Positions 1-8,517 are shown, counted from the stretch's first letter. The stretch: 64,000 nt of DNA from Nocardia concava NBRC 100430 (GCF_000308815.1 NZ_BAFX01000074.1:186001-250000), one strand, 5' to 3'. Notes: generated from the letters alone by a model not told the origin. Numbers and translations: made by a program.

Positions 1-281
1 GCCCGCGTTCCCCCGCCGCCCAGCACATCCAGCACCCTGCCGATCGGAATCCTGAACTCGCCCAGCGCGATATCCAGCGCGAACAGCCCGAAGAGCAAGG
101 CCACGAGCCCGATCACCGTCAGCAGCGCACCGACACGCAGCACAGTCGAGAGTTTCCCGACCCGTAGCGCGGGCCGAACAGCGTGCAATGTCGCCGATTT
201 CGTGCCGGAGGCAGCGTTTGCCGACGGGTCGCCAGGGCTCACAGCGCCTGCTTCGCTGGTGAGAGGTGTTGGAAGACTCAC
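1..281 (-). CDS. FecCD-family iron-siderophore permease, N-terminal part (runs off the window)
   Basis: Inner-membrane permease subunit of a ferric-siderophore ABC importer, cut by the window edge after about 93 residues. Reading starts at a GTG whose last two bases join the TGA stop of the upstream permease (GTGA overlap), so the two are translationally coupled. The visible part has a hydrophilic head of about 45 residues and then one hydrophobic helix, followed by a stretch with ALDIALGEFRIP and a downstream GRVLDVLGGGG, which fits the first membrane segment and periplasmic loop of FecD/FepD-like proteins. With the preceding gene it would form the heterodimeric channel. Function is inferred from this partial match and from the partner gene. 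Confidence 0.8.
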   Translation of the reverse strand, partial: MSLPTPLTSEAGAVSPGDPSANAASGTKSATLHAVRPALRVGKLSTVLRVGALLTVIGLVALLFGLFALDIALGEFRIPIGRVLDVLGGGGTR

Positions 282-1315
282 AGGCTCACCAGCTTTCGGC
301 GGCGGACGAGCAGGATGAAGAACGGTGCGCCAAGGGCGGCGAGGGTGATTCCGGCTTGGAGTTCTCCGGGGCGGGCGATCAGGCGTCCGGTGGTGTCGGC
401 CAGGAGCAGGACCACCGCGCCGAGCAGGCCCGAATAGGGCAGCAGCCAGCGGTAATCCGGGCCGGTCAGGGCGCGGGCCAGGTGCGGGACGATCAGGCCG
501 AGGAAGGCGATCGGGCCGACCGCCGCGGTCGCTGCGCCCGCGAGCAGGACGACGGCGGCCAGGCCCAGGGTGCGGGTGCGGGCGAGATTGACGCCCAGGC
601 CGCGCGCCACATCGTCGCCGAGTCCGAGGAGATTGAGACCTGGGGCCGAGGCCAGGGCCAGGATCGCGCCCAGGATCAGGAACGGCAGGATCTGGCGGAA
701 GGTCGAGGCGTCGTGCCCTGCCACATCGCCGACCACCCAGTAGCGGTAGGTATTGAGGGCCGTGCCGTCCAGCAGGACAACGATATTGGTCATGGCCTGC
801 AGGAATGCGGTTACGGCCGCGCCCGCCAGGACCAGGCTCAGCGGGCTGGCCTTGCCGCCGCCGACGGCGGAGACGCCGAACACCACCAGGCCGGCCAGCA
901 GGGCGCCCGCGAAGGCGAACCAGATGTACTGCGCGGGCGTGGTGAGCGCGAGCAGATGGATGCTCAAAGCCGCCAGAAAGGCCGCGCCCGCGTTGATGCC
1001 GAGTAATCCCGCGTCTGCCAGCGGGTTTCGGGTGTAGCCCTGGATGAGCGCCCCGGCTATGCCGAGCGCGAGGCCGGTGATCAGGGCGAGTCCGGTTCGG
1101 GGGAGCCGCAATTCGCGCACGATCTGGGTCGCCGAATCCGCGGCCGGACACGAAAGCGGTGTTCCAGCAGGACAAACGAGTGCGTCGTACACGGTCCCCA
1201 ATCCCAGATTCCGGGATCCGAGGGCAATGCTGGCGGCCGCCGCGACCAGCAATAACGCGGCGAGAACGAGAAGTCCGAGCAGACGTCGCCGTCTGTTGGT
1301 GACTACGGCGGGCAC
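278..1315 (-). CDS. FecCD-family iron-siderophore ABC permease
   Basis: Protein of 345 residues, the usual size for a FecCD/BtuC-type permease that passes ferric siderophores through the cytoplasmic membrane. Family landmarks are visible: RLPRTGLALITGLALGIAG near residue 70, GYTRNPLADAGLLGINAGAA near 93, and the coupling-region sequence VGPIAFLGLIVPHLARAL near 268, plus about nine hydrophobic segments. The start is GTG; an AGGAG lies about 12 nt upstream, so the exact start is not certain. It is first in a unit with the downstream permease and faces a FhuF-like gene across an iron box, so iron repression is likely. The substrate-binding protein and ATPase are not in the window. Confidence 0.9.
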   Translation of the reverse strand: MPAVVTNRRRRLLGLLVLAALLLVAAAASIALGSRNLGLGTVYDALVCPAGTPLSCPAADSATQIVRELRLPRTGLALITGLALGIAGALIQGYTRNPLADAGLLGINAGAAFLAALSIHLLALTTPAQYIWFAFAGALLAGLVVFGVSAVGGGKASPLSLVLAGAAVTAFLQAMTNIVVLLDGTALNTYRYWVVGDVAGHDASTFRQILPFLILGAILALASAPGLNLLGLGDDVARGLGVNLARTRTLGLAAVVLLAGAATAAVGPIAFLGLIVPHLARALTGPDYRWLLPYSGLLGAVVLLLADTTGRLIARPGELQAGITLAALGAPFFILLVRRRKLVSL

Positions 1316-1354
1316 GGTGACGAACTACTCCTGACGCGTTCATTGCTCGATAAG

Positions 1355-1373
1355 TATGGTAACCCTAACCTAT
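1355..1373. promoter_or_regulatory. IdeR/DtxR-type iron box between divergent iron genes
   Basis: On the minus strand this reads ATAGGTTAGGGTTACCATA, matching 14 of 19 positions of the actinobacterial iron box TTAGGTTAGGCTAACCTAA. It lies about 40 bp upstream of the FecCD permease start and 78 bp upstream of the divergent FhuF-like gene, so one IdeR site could control both. The match is seen in the sequence; binding is inferred. Confidence 0.75.
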
Positions 1374-1450
1374 CTTCCCGTTCTCGTTGTCCATGCAGTG
1401 GTTCTCATTCGCTAATGCCATGGCCGAACAGTCGATGATGAGGAGGTTCG

Positions 1451-2158
1451 ATGCTCGAACCCGTAACCGTGTGCCCGCCGCGCGATTCCCTGCTCGCCTT
1501 CGGGCTGGCGTGTAACCGCCTGCGCGCGCTGCAACCCGAACACCCGCGCGTCTACGCCGTCGCCGCCATGGCCGATCAGGGCAAACGCCGCTGGTGGCGG
1601 CTGGCCGACGGGATCCGTGAGGGCCGCATCGAGTTGATGTACCGGCGTCACGTCGCGGAGATGAGCAATGCCGATATCGCCGCCGAGGTGGTGGCCACCG
1701 CGCTGATCCACGCGGTGGTCGGGCGGGTGCTGGCCCTGGTGGTGTCGGAGGGGCGGGCCTGGGATCCGGGCCTGGAGAACCTGTGGATCCACACCGACAA
1801 TGACGGCGGCATCGACTGGGCGGGATTGTCCGACACCACGATCCGCGTGGTCGACGGCGATCTGCTGGCCCGGCAGGCCGGGGTGGTGGCGCTGCCGTGC
1901 GAGGCGGCGCTGTACGTGTGGCTGGCGCACCGCTGCATTCCCGCGCTGACCCTGGTGCAGGAGGCCATGGCCCGCTGCGCCGGACTCGGGCAGCGCCGAT
2001 TCTGGTCGCTGGTGGCCGAATCCGTGGTCGGGGCCGCCACCTATGTTCCGGCGCTGGCCCGTACGTCCTCGTCGGACGGTGCGCGGCGCGGCCAGGCCAT
2101 GCTGGCGGCGTTCGAGGATCGTGGTCTACCGGTGCGCCGGGCCTGCTTCGTGCGCTAG
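1451..2158 (+). CDS. FhuF-like ferric-siderophore reductase candidate lacking the Cys cluster
   Basis: Protein of 235 residues with a very good ribosome site (AGGAGG, 4 nt before ATG). The middle and C-terminal parts resemble the FhuF-like reductases that release iron from siderophores in the cytoplasm: a stretch AALYVWLAHRCIPALTLVQE followed by RRFWSLVAESVVGAA. FhuF proteins end with a CC-x10-C-x2-C group that binds a [2Fe-2S] cluster; here the chain stops at RRACFVR with a single Cys, so the cluster site is missing or reduced. The family call rests on the weak resemblance and on the neighbourhood of siderophore permeases and the iron box. It could be a non-redox relative. Confidence 0.6.
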   Translation: MLEPVTVCPPRDSLLAFGLACNRLRALQPEHPRVYAVAAMADQGKRRWWRLADGIREGRIELMYRRHVAEMSNADIAAEVVATALIHAVVGRVLALVVSEGRAWDPGLENLWIHTDNDGGIDWAGLSDTTIRVVDGDLLARQAGVVALPCEAALYVWLAHRCIPALTLVQEAMARCAGLGQRRFWSLVAESVVGAATYVPALARTSSSDGARRGQAMLAAFEDRGLPVRRACFVR

Positions 2159-2183
2159 CGGTTCAGCTGGGGCACGGCATGGG

Positions 2184-3368
2184 TCAGGACGGACAGGTGG
2201 AGGCGAAGGGCTTGTCGGCGAACAGGTCCGAGATCCAGCCCAGCCATCGGTCGGCCACGGCGGCGGGTGCGTCGTGGCCGCCCGGAACCACCAGATCGTG
2301 CACCGGCGTTCCCAGGGTGCACATCTCGGTGACCGCAGCGGAGGACCACGCGGTCACCACGAGCCTGTCGTCATCGCCGCGTGCGATATAGGTGGGCAGG
2401 TTGGTCGCGGATTTCGGGAGGTTGGTGCGGTTCTGGAGGTCGGTGAACGGTTGCGCGGCCGCGTCATCGACGAAGCTGACCTCGTCGGGGTTGCCCGCAT
2501 TGGCGACCGCGACTTCGTCCGGCGTCACCTGACCTGTGCACTGGGATTCCAGACGCGGTGCGGCACTGAGCAAATCACCGTGGATGACCCGGTCGTAACC
2601 GTATTCGGGATGGCTGTAGCGCACGGCCGCAACCAGATACGGCAGGATCAGATACTGGTCCGGGGCATTCAGGCTACGGCTGCGAACCGTATCGACGAAC
2701 CGCAGTTCCAGCGCGGGCGACAACAGCACCGTGCCGTGGATCTTCAACTCCGGCGCATAGGCTTTCGCGGTCTCCGCCGCCGACTCCGCGGCGCGCCCAC
2801 CCTGCGACGCCCCGACCAGCACCGTGTCTCCGGCCAGCGGCAGCCCCGTCGCGTGCGCGGCCCGAACCGAATTCAGTACGTCATACCCGGATGACGGCGT
2901 ATCCAAATAAGGTGCCTGCCCCGGCCCATCCAGCCCCTGATAGTTCGTCATCACCACCGCCCGATGCCCGGCCAGCATCGCCTCCACCGACGGCGCGGAC
3001 CCGAACAACGTCGGCGAATTCGTCGGCGCACACGCACTGACCACCCCGGAAGTCCCGTGCGCGAACGCGACCACCGGCCACCCACCCGCCGGAGCCTCCC
3101 CCTTCGGCACGAACACCGCCCCCGACACCTCGATCGGCTGCCCCGTCGGCGAAGTCGACTCATACCGCACATACGTCGCCGACCCGGCTGCCGCGGTCAA
3201 CGCCGAATCGAGGTTCTCCAACGGCCGCTTCGATATCAGCTTCCCAGGTGAATCAGCCTTCGGTGCGGGCGTTTCGGTGGACGTGCCGCACGCCGCGAGC
3301 AGCGCGACGGCCAATATCGGGAGGATGACTCCTGCTCGCACGCTGCTCCTCACAGTGGATTCAGCTAC
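2184..3368 (-). CDS. Secreted lipoprotein lipase/esterase (secretory-lipase family)
   Basis: About 394 residues. The N-terminus is a lipoprotein signal peptide ending in the lipobox LLAAC, so the enzyme should be exported and anchored to the outer face of the membrane. The alpha/beta-hydrolase triad can be placed: nucleophile elbow GASQGG, acid in ARGDDDRLV, and His in PGGHDAP near the C-terminus; an oxyanion region FAHGTSG precedes them. This matches the LIP family of secreted triacylglycerol lipases common in Nocardia and Rhodococcus. I prefer the GTG at 3368 because AGAGGG lies 5 nt upstream; the ATG at 3386 has no such site. It is a single gene with no obvious partner. Confidence 0.85.
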   Translation of the reverse strand, partial: VAESTVRSSVRAGVILPILAVALLAACGTSTETPAPKADSPGKLISKRPLENLDSALTAAAGSATYVRYESTSPTGQPIEVSGAVFVPKGEAPAGGWPVVAFAHGTSGVVSACAPTNSPTLFGSAPSVEAMLAGHRAVVMTNYQGLDGPGQAPYLDTPSSGYDVLNSVRAAHATGLPLAGDTVLVGASQGGRAAESAAETAKAYAPELKIHGTVLLSPALELRFVDTVRSRSLNAPDQYLILPYLVAAVRYSHPEYGYDRVIHGDLLSAAPRLESQCTGQVTPDEVAVANAGNPDEVSFVDDAAAQPFTDLQNRTNLPKSATNLPTYIARGDDDRLVVTAWSSAAVTEMCTLGTPVHDLVVPGGHDAPAAVADRWLGWISDLFADKPFASTCPS

Positions 3369-3465
3369 ACGGTGGCCCTCTTGCATTATCGGCCCGGAAG
3401 CCGCTCAGCCGCGCCCTTCCCCACTTCCGCTCGACGAGTCGCACCGGTGCGCGAGGTCTCGGCGA

Positions 3466-4389
3466 TCAGTCGTTCGCGTCGCGGGCGGAGTCGATGGCGG
3501 TGGCGCGGAGAGCCTCGGCGACGCGGGCGACGGGGTCGGGGAGTGGGCCGGGGAGGCGGGCCAGGAGGAGGCGGCGTGTCTCGGTGGGGCCGCCGCGGAC
3601 GGGGAGGACGCGGACGCCGGGCGGGCAGGCCGGGGCGAGACTTGCTGGGATGGTGGTGATTCCGCAGCCGGCGGCGACGAGGTTCAGCTTGGCCAGCCAG
3701 TCGCGGACGGTGTGCGCGATGACCGGCCTTTCGTCGAGACCGGGCCAGACGCCCAGCGACCGGTCGTCGCCCGTGCCCGCGATCCAGGATTGGCCGCGCA
3801 GGTCGGCGATGTCGATGTGCTCGCCGCGCGCGAGGGGATGGTCGGCGGGGACCGCTATGCGCAGGCTGCGGTCGGTGAGGATCTGCTCTTGCAGCGCGGG
3901 CGTTTCCGCGTCGAGGGGCCGGTAGGGCGGCGGGGAGGCGACCAGTGCGAGGTCGATGGTTTCCGCGCGCAACGCCCGGACGAGTGCGGGCGTACCGCCT
4001 TCCCGGCCCACCACCGTGATGCCGGGATGCGTATCCCGCAGCCGGGCGAGGGCGGCCGGGATAAGCGCGGCCCCGGCGCTGGCGAACCAGCCGAGCCGCA
4101 CCGTCGCCCGCTCCTCGGGCATCCCGGCCAATTCCCGTGCGGTTGTGTCGATCTGGTCGATCACGGCCGAGGCCCGCCGGGCCACGATGCGCCCGGCGGG
4201 CGTCAACCGCACACCGTCGTGATGGCGCTCCAGTAGCGGTGTCCCGGCGGCGCGCTCCAGGCTGGCGATCTGCCGCGACACCGCGGACTGGGTGTAGCCC
4301 AAGGCCATTGCCGCCGCCGTGAGCGTCCCGCGCTCGGCGACCTCCCGGAACACGCGCAGGGCGGTCAGCGAGGCGTCACTGAAGGTCAT
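3466..4389 (-). CDS. LysR-family transcriptional regulator
   Basis: Protein of 307 residues, the normal LysR length. Residues 1-60 form the winged helix-turn-helix (TAAAMALGYTQSAVSRQIAS), and the rest is a periplasmic-binding-protein-like effector domain (from VRLGWFASAGAALIPAAL onward). LysR proteins sense a small ligand and act on divergent or neighbouring genes. No obvious metabolic target is adjacent: the downstream gene is the lipase, and upstream lie the putative iron sRNA and a MarR gene. Its target is unknown to me. Confidence 0.9.
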   Translation of the reverse strand: MTFSDASLTALRVFREVAERGTLTAAAMALGYTQSAVSRQIASLERAAGTPLLERHHDGVRLTPAGRIVARRASAVIDQIDTTARELAGMPEERATVRLGWFASAGAALIPAALARLRDTHPGITVVGREGGTPALVRALRAETIDLALVASPPPYRPLDAETPALQEQILTDRSLRIAVPADHPLARGEHIDIADLRGQSWIAGTGDDRSLGVWPGLDERPVIAHTVRDWLAKLNLVAAGCGITTIPASLAPACPPGVRVLPVRGGPTETRRLLLARLPGPLPDPVARVAEALRATAIDSARDAND

Positions 4390-4459
4390 GACTTCTACGC
4401 ATAGCAGTCCCGCCGATTTCGCGCCGCCGACATGATTTGCCGCTGCCCCGTCGGCAGGG

Positions 4460-4489
4460 TTGCTTTGTTAGGTAAGCCTGACCTACACT
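4460..4489 (+). promoter_or_regulatory. SigA-like promoter with embedded IdeR iron box
   Basis: TTGCTT (4460-4465) and TACACT (4484-4489) are separated by 18 bp, a good vegetative promoter. The iron box TTAGGTAAGCCTGACCTAC at 4468-4486 matches 15 of 19 consensus positions and fills the spacer, where iron-loaded IdeR would block polymerase. Transcription would start near 4496, in front of the hairpin-ended segment annotated next. All elements are seen in the sequence; regulation is inferred from the family. Confidence 0.75.
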
Positions 4490-4495
4490 AAGAAC

Positions 4496-4590
4496 CGGCG
4501 TCAGGACCGAGCGTCGATCCGGAGGGCTGCCGAGATCCCCGGTCCGCTGCCGCGGCGGGCTTCCCCGATTGGGGGAGCCCGCCGCTTCGT
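4496..4590 (+). ncRNA. mrsI: Candidate iron-responsive small RNA, MrsI-like
   Basis: No convincing reading frame fits here. A transcript from the iron-box promoter would first fold through GGACCG (4504-4509) with CGGTCC (4540-4545), then end in a 15-bp stem, GCGGCGGGCTTCCCC (4552-4566) with GGGGGAGCCCGCCGC (4571-4585), closed by a GATT loop; the tail is only TTCGT, as is common for actinobacterial terminators. Length about 90-95 nt. In Mycobacterium tuberculosis the iron-starvation sRNA MrsI (ncRv11846) lies in the equivalent place, just before Rv1847 and ureA, and is IdeR-controlled. Position, promoter, size and terminal hairpin agree; sequence homology could not be tested. Confidence 0.6.
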
Positions 4591-4622
4591 ATCCGGGATT
4601 CGGTATTCGACGGGGTTCGCCC

Positions 4623-4661
4623 TTGCCCGAATTACTACGAAATCGTATAGTTCGAAATCGT
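4623..4661 (+). promoter_or_regulatory. Leaderless promoter and repeat operator of the MarR gene
   Basis: TTGCCC (4623-4628) and TATAGT (4646-4651) are 17 bp apart, and the GTG start lies 8 nt after the -10 box, so the mRNA probably begins at its start codon. Two near-identical 10-mers, ACGAAATCGT (4637-4646) and TCGAAATCGT (4652-4661), flank the -10 box and are plausible autorepression sites; the first has inverted arms ACGA/TCGT. Confidence 0.65.
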
Positions 4662-5088
4662 GGTAAAGGATGTGCCCTCGCCGTCCGCGCTGCTCGAACT
4701 GCAGCGCGCCACCCACGCGACGCTGCAGCTGCTCGCGGCCGAGTTGGTCGATCTGAATCTGAATGCATCGGAGATCAACGCGCTGGCCAATCTCGCGGAT
4801 GGTCGCTCTCGTACCGTGTCCGAGCTGGCCGCCGAGGTCGGTTCCCGCCCGACCACACTGACCAGTGTTCTGGATCGACTCGAGCGCCGCGGGCACATCA
4901 CCCGGACCGTCGGCCCCAACGATCGGCGTGTGGTGGTCATCGATCTCACCGAATCCGGGCGCGCCGCGGCCCGGATCGTTCGCAGGGCGATCGCAGACCT
5001 CGAACGCCGAGCCTTCGCGGCCCTGCCACCCGAGACGATCGCCGCCTTGCGCGCGGGCCTGCGCGCCCTGACCGAGGTATCCCCGTGA
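4660..5088 (+). CDS. MarR-family transcriptional regulator
   Basis: Protein of 142 residues with the MarR winged helix-turn-helix: TVSELAAEVGSRPTTLTSVL as recognition region (about residues 50-69) and the wing motif TRTVGPNDRRVVVIDLT (about 80-96), flanked by dimerisation helices. MarR dimers repress nearby genes until a phenolic or oxidant ligand releases them. Translation most likely begins at the leaderless GTG at 4660; a second GTG at 4672 lies too close to the AAAGGA sequence to use it. The stop overlaps the next gene's GTG (GTGA), so the two are co-translated. Direct repeats over its -10 box suggest self-control. Confidence 0.9.
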   Translation: MVKDVPSPSALLELQRATHATLQLLAAELVDLNLNASEINALANLADGRSRTVSELAAEVGSRPTTLTSVLDRLERRGHITRTVGPNDRRVVVIDLTESGRAAARIVRRAIADLERRAFAALPPETIAALRAGLRALTEVSP

Positions 5089-5498
5089 ACGAGCCCCATC
5101 CGCGCGACGACGACTTCGATTCCCTGCTGGCGCAGCTGGTTTCGGAAGCCGGTCGTTTCGGACATCGTGAACACGTGCGATTGACCTGGCTGACCGTGCG
5201 CGGCCATGGCGTCGCCTCGGCCATCGATCGCATCGGCGACGGCATTCGTCGCACGGCCCGCTACGAGGGCAACCCGCGCAAGTATCACGCGACGCTCAGC
5301 CGCGCCTGGGTGGAGCTGATCGGCTACCACGCCGCCGAGCATCCCGGCGCGGACTTCGAGACCTTCCTCTCCGAGAATCCGGAGCTGCTCGACAAGCGGC
5401 TCCTGCTCCGGTTCTACAACCCCGCGACCCTCGCCTCCGAGCGGGCCAGGGTCGGATGGGTCGCCCCCGATCGCGCGCCCTTCCCGCGTCGGCATTGA
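5085..5498 (+). CDS. Conserved protein of unknown function, coupled to MarR
   Basis: Protein of 137 residues translated from a GTG that shares bases with the MarR stop codon. It looks soluble and mostly helical, with no signal peptide or membrane segment. Recognisable conserved-looking patches are HREHVRLTWLTVRGHG (residues 29-44), RYEGNPRKYHATLSRAWVEL (residues 60-79) and LLDKRLLLRFYNPATLASERARVGWVAPD. I have seen this His/Arg-rich type as an uncharacterised protein in several bacteria but cannot name a function. Coupling to MarR suggests the regulator controls it. Confidence 0.8.
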   Translation: MNEPHPRDDDFDSLLAQLVSEAGRFGHREHVRLTWLTVRGHGVASAIDRIGDGIRRTARYEGNPRKYHATLSRAWVELIGYHAAEHPGADFETFLSENPELLDKRLLLRFYNPATLASERARVGWVAPDRAPFPRRH

Positions 5499-5544
5499 GC
5501 AACCCGCCGCTCGGTTTCAAGATCCGGCGTGCGAACGTGGAGCC

Positions 5545-5988
5545 ATGAGTGATGAGTTCGCCTCGATCAAATCTATGGCCGATGTGACGCCGGAGCTGAT
5601 GAACAAGCTCAGCGCGGGGACCTTCACCGATCTGCTCGGGCTGAAATTCACCGAGCTGAGCGGGGATGGGGCCACTGCGGAGTGGGTGGTGACCGCGCAG
5701 CAGCATCAGCCGGCTGGGATCGCCAACGGCGGCGTGTACTGCACGGTCATCGAGACCCTGGCCAGTGTGGCGGCGAGTGCGTGGCTGGGGGAGCGCGGGA
5801 CCGTGGTCGGGGTGAACAACAACACCGATTTCCTGCGTGCGGTGCGGGAGGGGAAGTTGACCGGGGTCGCCACGCCGATTCACCGGGGACGGTCGCAGCA
5901 GCTGTGGGTCGTGGTGATCACCGATGAGCAGGATCGGTTGGTCGCGCGCGGGCAGGTGCGGTTGCAGAATCTCAACGCGCAGAACTGA
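5545..5988 (+). CDS. PaaI-family hotdog thioesterase (Rv1847-like)
   Basis: Protein of 147 residues with the hotdog-fold signature of PaaI acyl-CoA thioesterases: ANGGVYCTVIETLASVAAS (about residues 57-75), in which the ANGG turn and following helix build the active site, and NNTDFLRAVREGKLTGVATP after it. It would hydrolyse acyl-CoA esters in the cytoplasm; the substrate is not evident. The gene stands directly upstream of ureA, the same place as Rv1847 in M. tuberculosis, and is probably its orthologue. A GGAG lies 5-6 nt before the ATG. Confidence 0.88.
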   Translation: MSDEFASIKSMADVTPELMNKLSAGTFTDLLGLKFTELSGDGATAEWVVTAQQHQPAGIANGGVYCTVIETLASVAASAWLGERGTVVGVNNNTDFLRAVREGKLTGVATPIHRGRSQQLWVVVITDEQDRLVARGQVRLQNLNAQN

Positions 5989-6091
5989 AATCGGGCGGAC
6001 CGAAAGGTCTCTTGCCGCTGAAACATGCTGGTAACGCAGGTCGTGCCAGAATGACCGACGATCCATCCCCGCGATTCGACGAGGAGTCCGA

Positions 6092-6394
6092 ATGCGATTG
6101 TCGCCGCACGAGCAGGAACGCCTGCTGCTGAGTTACGCGGCCGAGCTGGCCCGGCGGCGACAGGCTCGCGGACTGAAGTTGAACCATCCGGAGGCGATCG
6201 CGCTCATCACCGATCACGTACTCGAGGGGGCGCGCGACGGGCGCACCGTCGCCGAGCTGATGGCCTCCGGGCGCACCGTGCTGACCCGGGCCGACGTCAT
6301 GGACGGCGTGCCGGAGATGATCCACGACGTGCAGGTGGAGGCCACCTTCCCGGACGGCACCAAGCTCGTCACCGTCCACCACCCGATCGGATGA
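6092..6394 (+). CDS. ureA: Urease subunit gamma
   Basis: Protein of 100 residues, the standard size of the separate gamma subunit. Family sequence is clear: [20 protein letters not shown] at the start, [20 protein letters not shown] in the middle, [20 protein letters not shown] near the end. With UreB and UreC it forms the nickel urease that splits urea into ammonia and CO2 in the cytoplasm. It opens the ureABC unit; ureB starts 4 nt after its stop. Confidence 0.97.
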   Translation: MRLSPHEQERLLLSYAAELARRRQARGLKLNHPEAIALITDHVLEGARDGRTVAELMASGRTVLTRADVMDGVPEMIHDVQVEATFPDGTKLVTVHHPIG

Positions 6395-6398
6395 CACC

Positions 6399-6710
6399 GT
6401 GATTCCTGGTGAATATCTCTGTGCCGAGGGCACGATCGAGCTGAACTCCGGTGCCGAGCGCATCGAACTCGATGTCGTGAACACCGGTGACCGTCCTGTC
6501 CAGGTCGGCTCGCACGTGCACTTCCCGCAGGCCAATTCCGCGCTGGAATTCGATCGCGAGGCCGCCCACGGCCGCCGCCTCGACATCCCCGCCGGCACCG
6601 CGGTGCGTTTCGAACCCGGTCTGGGCCAGCGGGTTTCGCTGGTCCCGCTGGGCGGTACCCGCGAGGTGCATGGAATCAGCCTCACCCCACCCGGAAAGCT
6701 GGATGCCTGA
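6399..6710 (+). CDS. ureB: Urease subunit beta
   Basis: Protein of 103 residues starting at GTG. It begins [15 protein letters not shown] and contains the diagnostic [20 protein letters not shown] segment and the C-terminal [14 protein letters not shown]. It is the small structural subunit packed between UreA and UreC. Start is 4 nt after ureA and its TGA overlaps the ureC ATG, so the three subunits are made in stoichiometric coupling. Confidence 0.97.
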   Translation: MIPGEYLCAEGTIELNSGAERIELDVVNTGDRPVQVGSHVHFPQANSALEFDREAAHGRRLDIPAGTAVRFEPGLGQRVSLVPLGGTREVHGISLTPPGKLDA

Positions 6711-8431
6711 TGGCCGAATTGTCCCGCGCCCGGTATGCCGAACTGTTCGGCCCCACCGTCGGCGACCGAATCCGCCTGGCGGACACCGATCTGCTCATCG
6801 AGATCACCGAGGACCGCAGTGGCGGACCGGGTCTCGCGGGCGACGAGGCCGTCTTCGGTGGCGGCAAGGTGCTGCGCGAATCCATGGGCCAGGCCCGCGC
6901 CACCCGCGCCGAAGGCACCCCCGACACCGTCATCACCGGCGTGGTGATCGTCGACTACTGGGGAATCATCAAGGCCGACATCGGCATTCGTGACGGTCGC
7001 ATCACCGCCATCGGCAAGGCCGGCAACCCGGACACCATGAGCGGGGTGCACCCGGACCTGGTGGTCGGGCCCTCGACCGAGATCATCGCGGGCAACGGCC
7101 GCATCGTCACCGCGGGCGCCATCGACTGCCACGTGCACTTCATCTGCCCGCAGATCCTCGACGAGGCCATGGCGGGCGGCATCACCACCCTGGTCGGCGG
7201 CGGCACCGGCCCGGCCGAGGGCTCCAAGGCCACCACCGTCACCCCCGGATCCTGGCATCTGGCCCGCATGCTGGAGTCCACCGACTCCTGGCCGGTGAAC
7301 ATCCTGCTGCTGGGCAAGGGCAATACCGTCCGCGAGGACGCGCTGTGGGAGCAATTGCGCGGCGGCGCGGGCGGTTTCAAGCTGCACGAGGACTGGGGCA
7401 CCACCCCGGCCGCCATCGACCACTGCCTCACCGTCGCCGACGCGTCGGGTGTGCAAGTGGCGTTGCACTCGGACACCTTGAACGAGGCCGGATTCGTCGA
7501 GGACACCCTCGCGGCGATCCGCGGCCGGGCCATCCACTCGTATCACACCGAGGGTGCGGGCGGCGGGCACGCGCCCGACATCATCACCGTCGCTTCGCAT
7601 CTCAATGTGCTGCCCAGTTCCACCAATCCGACCCGGCCGCACACCGTCAACACCCTCGACGAACACCTCGACATGCTCATGGTGTGTCACCACCTGAGCC
7701 CGTCCATCCCGGAGGATCTGGCCTTCGCGGAGAGCCGGATCCGTCCCTCCACCATTGCCGCCGAGGATCTGCTGCACGATCTGGGCGCGATCTCCATGAT
7801 CGGCTCCGACGCCCAGGCAATGGGCCGCATCGGCGAGGTGGTCATGCGCACCTGGCAGACCGCGCACGTCATGAAGCGCCGCCGCGGCGCACTGCCCGGC
7901 GACGGGGCTGCCGACAACAACCGGGTGCAGCGCTACGTCGCGAAATACACCATCTGCCCGGCGGTCACCAATGGCATCGACCACGAGGTCGGCTCGATCG
8001 AGGTCGGCAAACTGGCCGACCTGGTGCTGTGGGAACCGGCCTTCTTCGGCGTCCGCCCGCACGCGGTCCTCAAGGGCGGCGCGATCGCCTGGGCCGCCAT
8101 GGGCGACGCCAACGCCTCCATCCCGACGCCCCAGCCGGTCCTGCCCCGCCCCATGTTCGGCGCCGCGCCGATCGTGGCGGCCGGAACCTCGCTGCACTTC
8201 GTCTCCGAGCAGGCCATCGAGGACGGCCTGGCCGACCGCCTGCGCGTGAACCGAAAACTGGTCCCGGTGGCCAATGTTCGCCGCCGCACCAAGGCCGACC
8301 TCCCCAACAACGAGGCCATGCCGCGCATCGAGGTCGACCCCGACACCTTCACCGTCCGCATCGACGGCGAGGTCTGGGCCGAACAGCCCGCGACCGAACT
8401 ACCCATGGCACAGCGGTACTTCCTGTTCTGA
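6710..8431 (+). CDS. ureC: Urease subunit alpha (catalytic)
   Basis: Protein of 573 residues, full length. All nickel-site residues can be placed: DCHVHF (two His), the carbamylated Lys in [10 protein letters not shown], His in [10 protein letters not shown] and in [11 protein letters not shown], and Asp in [11 protein letters not shown]. The mobile-flap Cys-His pair is present in [20 protein letters not shown]. The enzyme is therefore expected to be active once nickel is loaded by the accessory proteins. Those genes (ureF, ureG, ureD) are not next to it but 31 kb away. A strong terminator follows the stop codon. Confidence 0.98.
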   Translation: MAELSRARYAELFGPTVGDRIRLADTDLLIEITEDRSGGPGLAGDEAVFGGGKVLRESMGQARATRAEGTPDTVITGVVIVDYWGIIKADIGIRDGRITAIGKAGNPDTMSGVHPDLVVGPSTEIIAGNGRIVTAGAIDCHVHFICPQILDEAMAGGITTLVGGGTGPAEGSKATTVTPGSWHLARMLESTDSWPVNILLLGKGNTVREDALWEQLRGGAGGFKLHEDWGTTPAAIDHCLTVADASGVQVALHSDTLNEAGFVEDTLAAIRGRAIHSYHTEGAGGGHAPDIITVASHLNVLPSSTNPTRPHTVNTLDEHLDMLMVCHHLSPSIPEDLAFAESRIRPSTIAAEDLLHDLGAISMIGSDAQAMGRIGEVVMRTWQTAHVMKRRRGALPGDGAADNNRVQRYVAKYTICPAVTNGIDHEVGSIEVGKLADLVLWEPAFFGVRPHAVLKGGAIAWAAMGDANASIPTPQPVLPRPMFGAAPIVAAGTSLHFVSEQAIEDGLADRLRVNRKLVPVANVRRRTKADLPNNEAMPRIEVDPDTFTVRIDGEVWAEQPATELPMAQRYFLF

Positions 8432-8448
8432 CCGTCTGACACCCGACA

Positions 8449-8482
8449 AGCGCCAATGCCCCGCAGGGCATTGGCGCTTTTT
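8449..8482 (+). terminator. Rho-independent terminator of ureABC
   Basis: Perfect 13-bp stem AGCGCCAATGCCC (8449-8461) with GGGCATTGGCGCT (8466-8478), CGCA loop, followed by a run of five T. It ends the ureABC transcript 18 bp after the stop codon, which separates it from everything downstream, including the distant ureFGD. Confidence 0.9.
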
Positions 8483-8517
8483 CGTGTCCGGAGCCCGCCC
8501 ACCGACGCGCCCATTTC

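Noticed and set aside
5972..8197. Long minus-strand open frame opposite ureABC
   Set aside because: It mirrors the G/C third-base phase of the urease genes on the other strand, has an unnatural Gly/Val/His/Asp/Arg composition and no domain.
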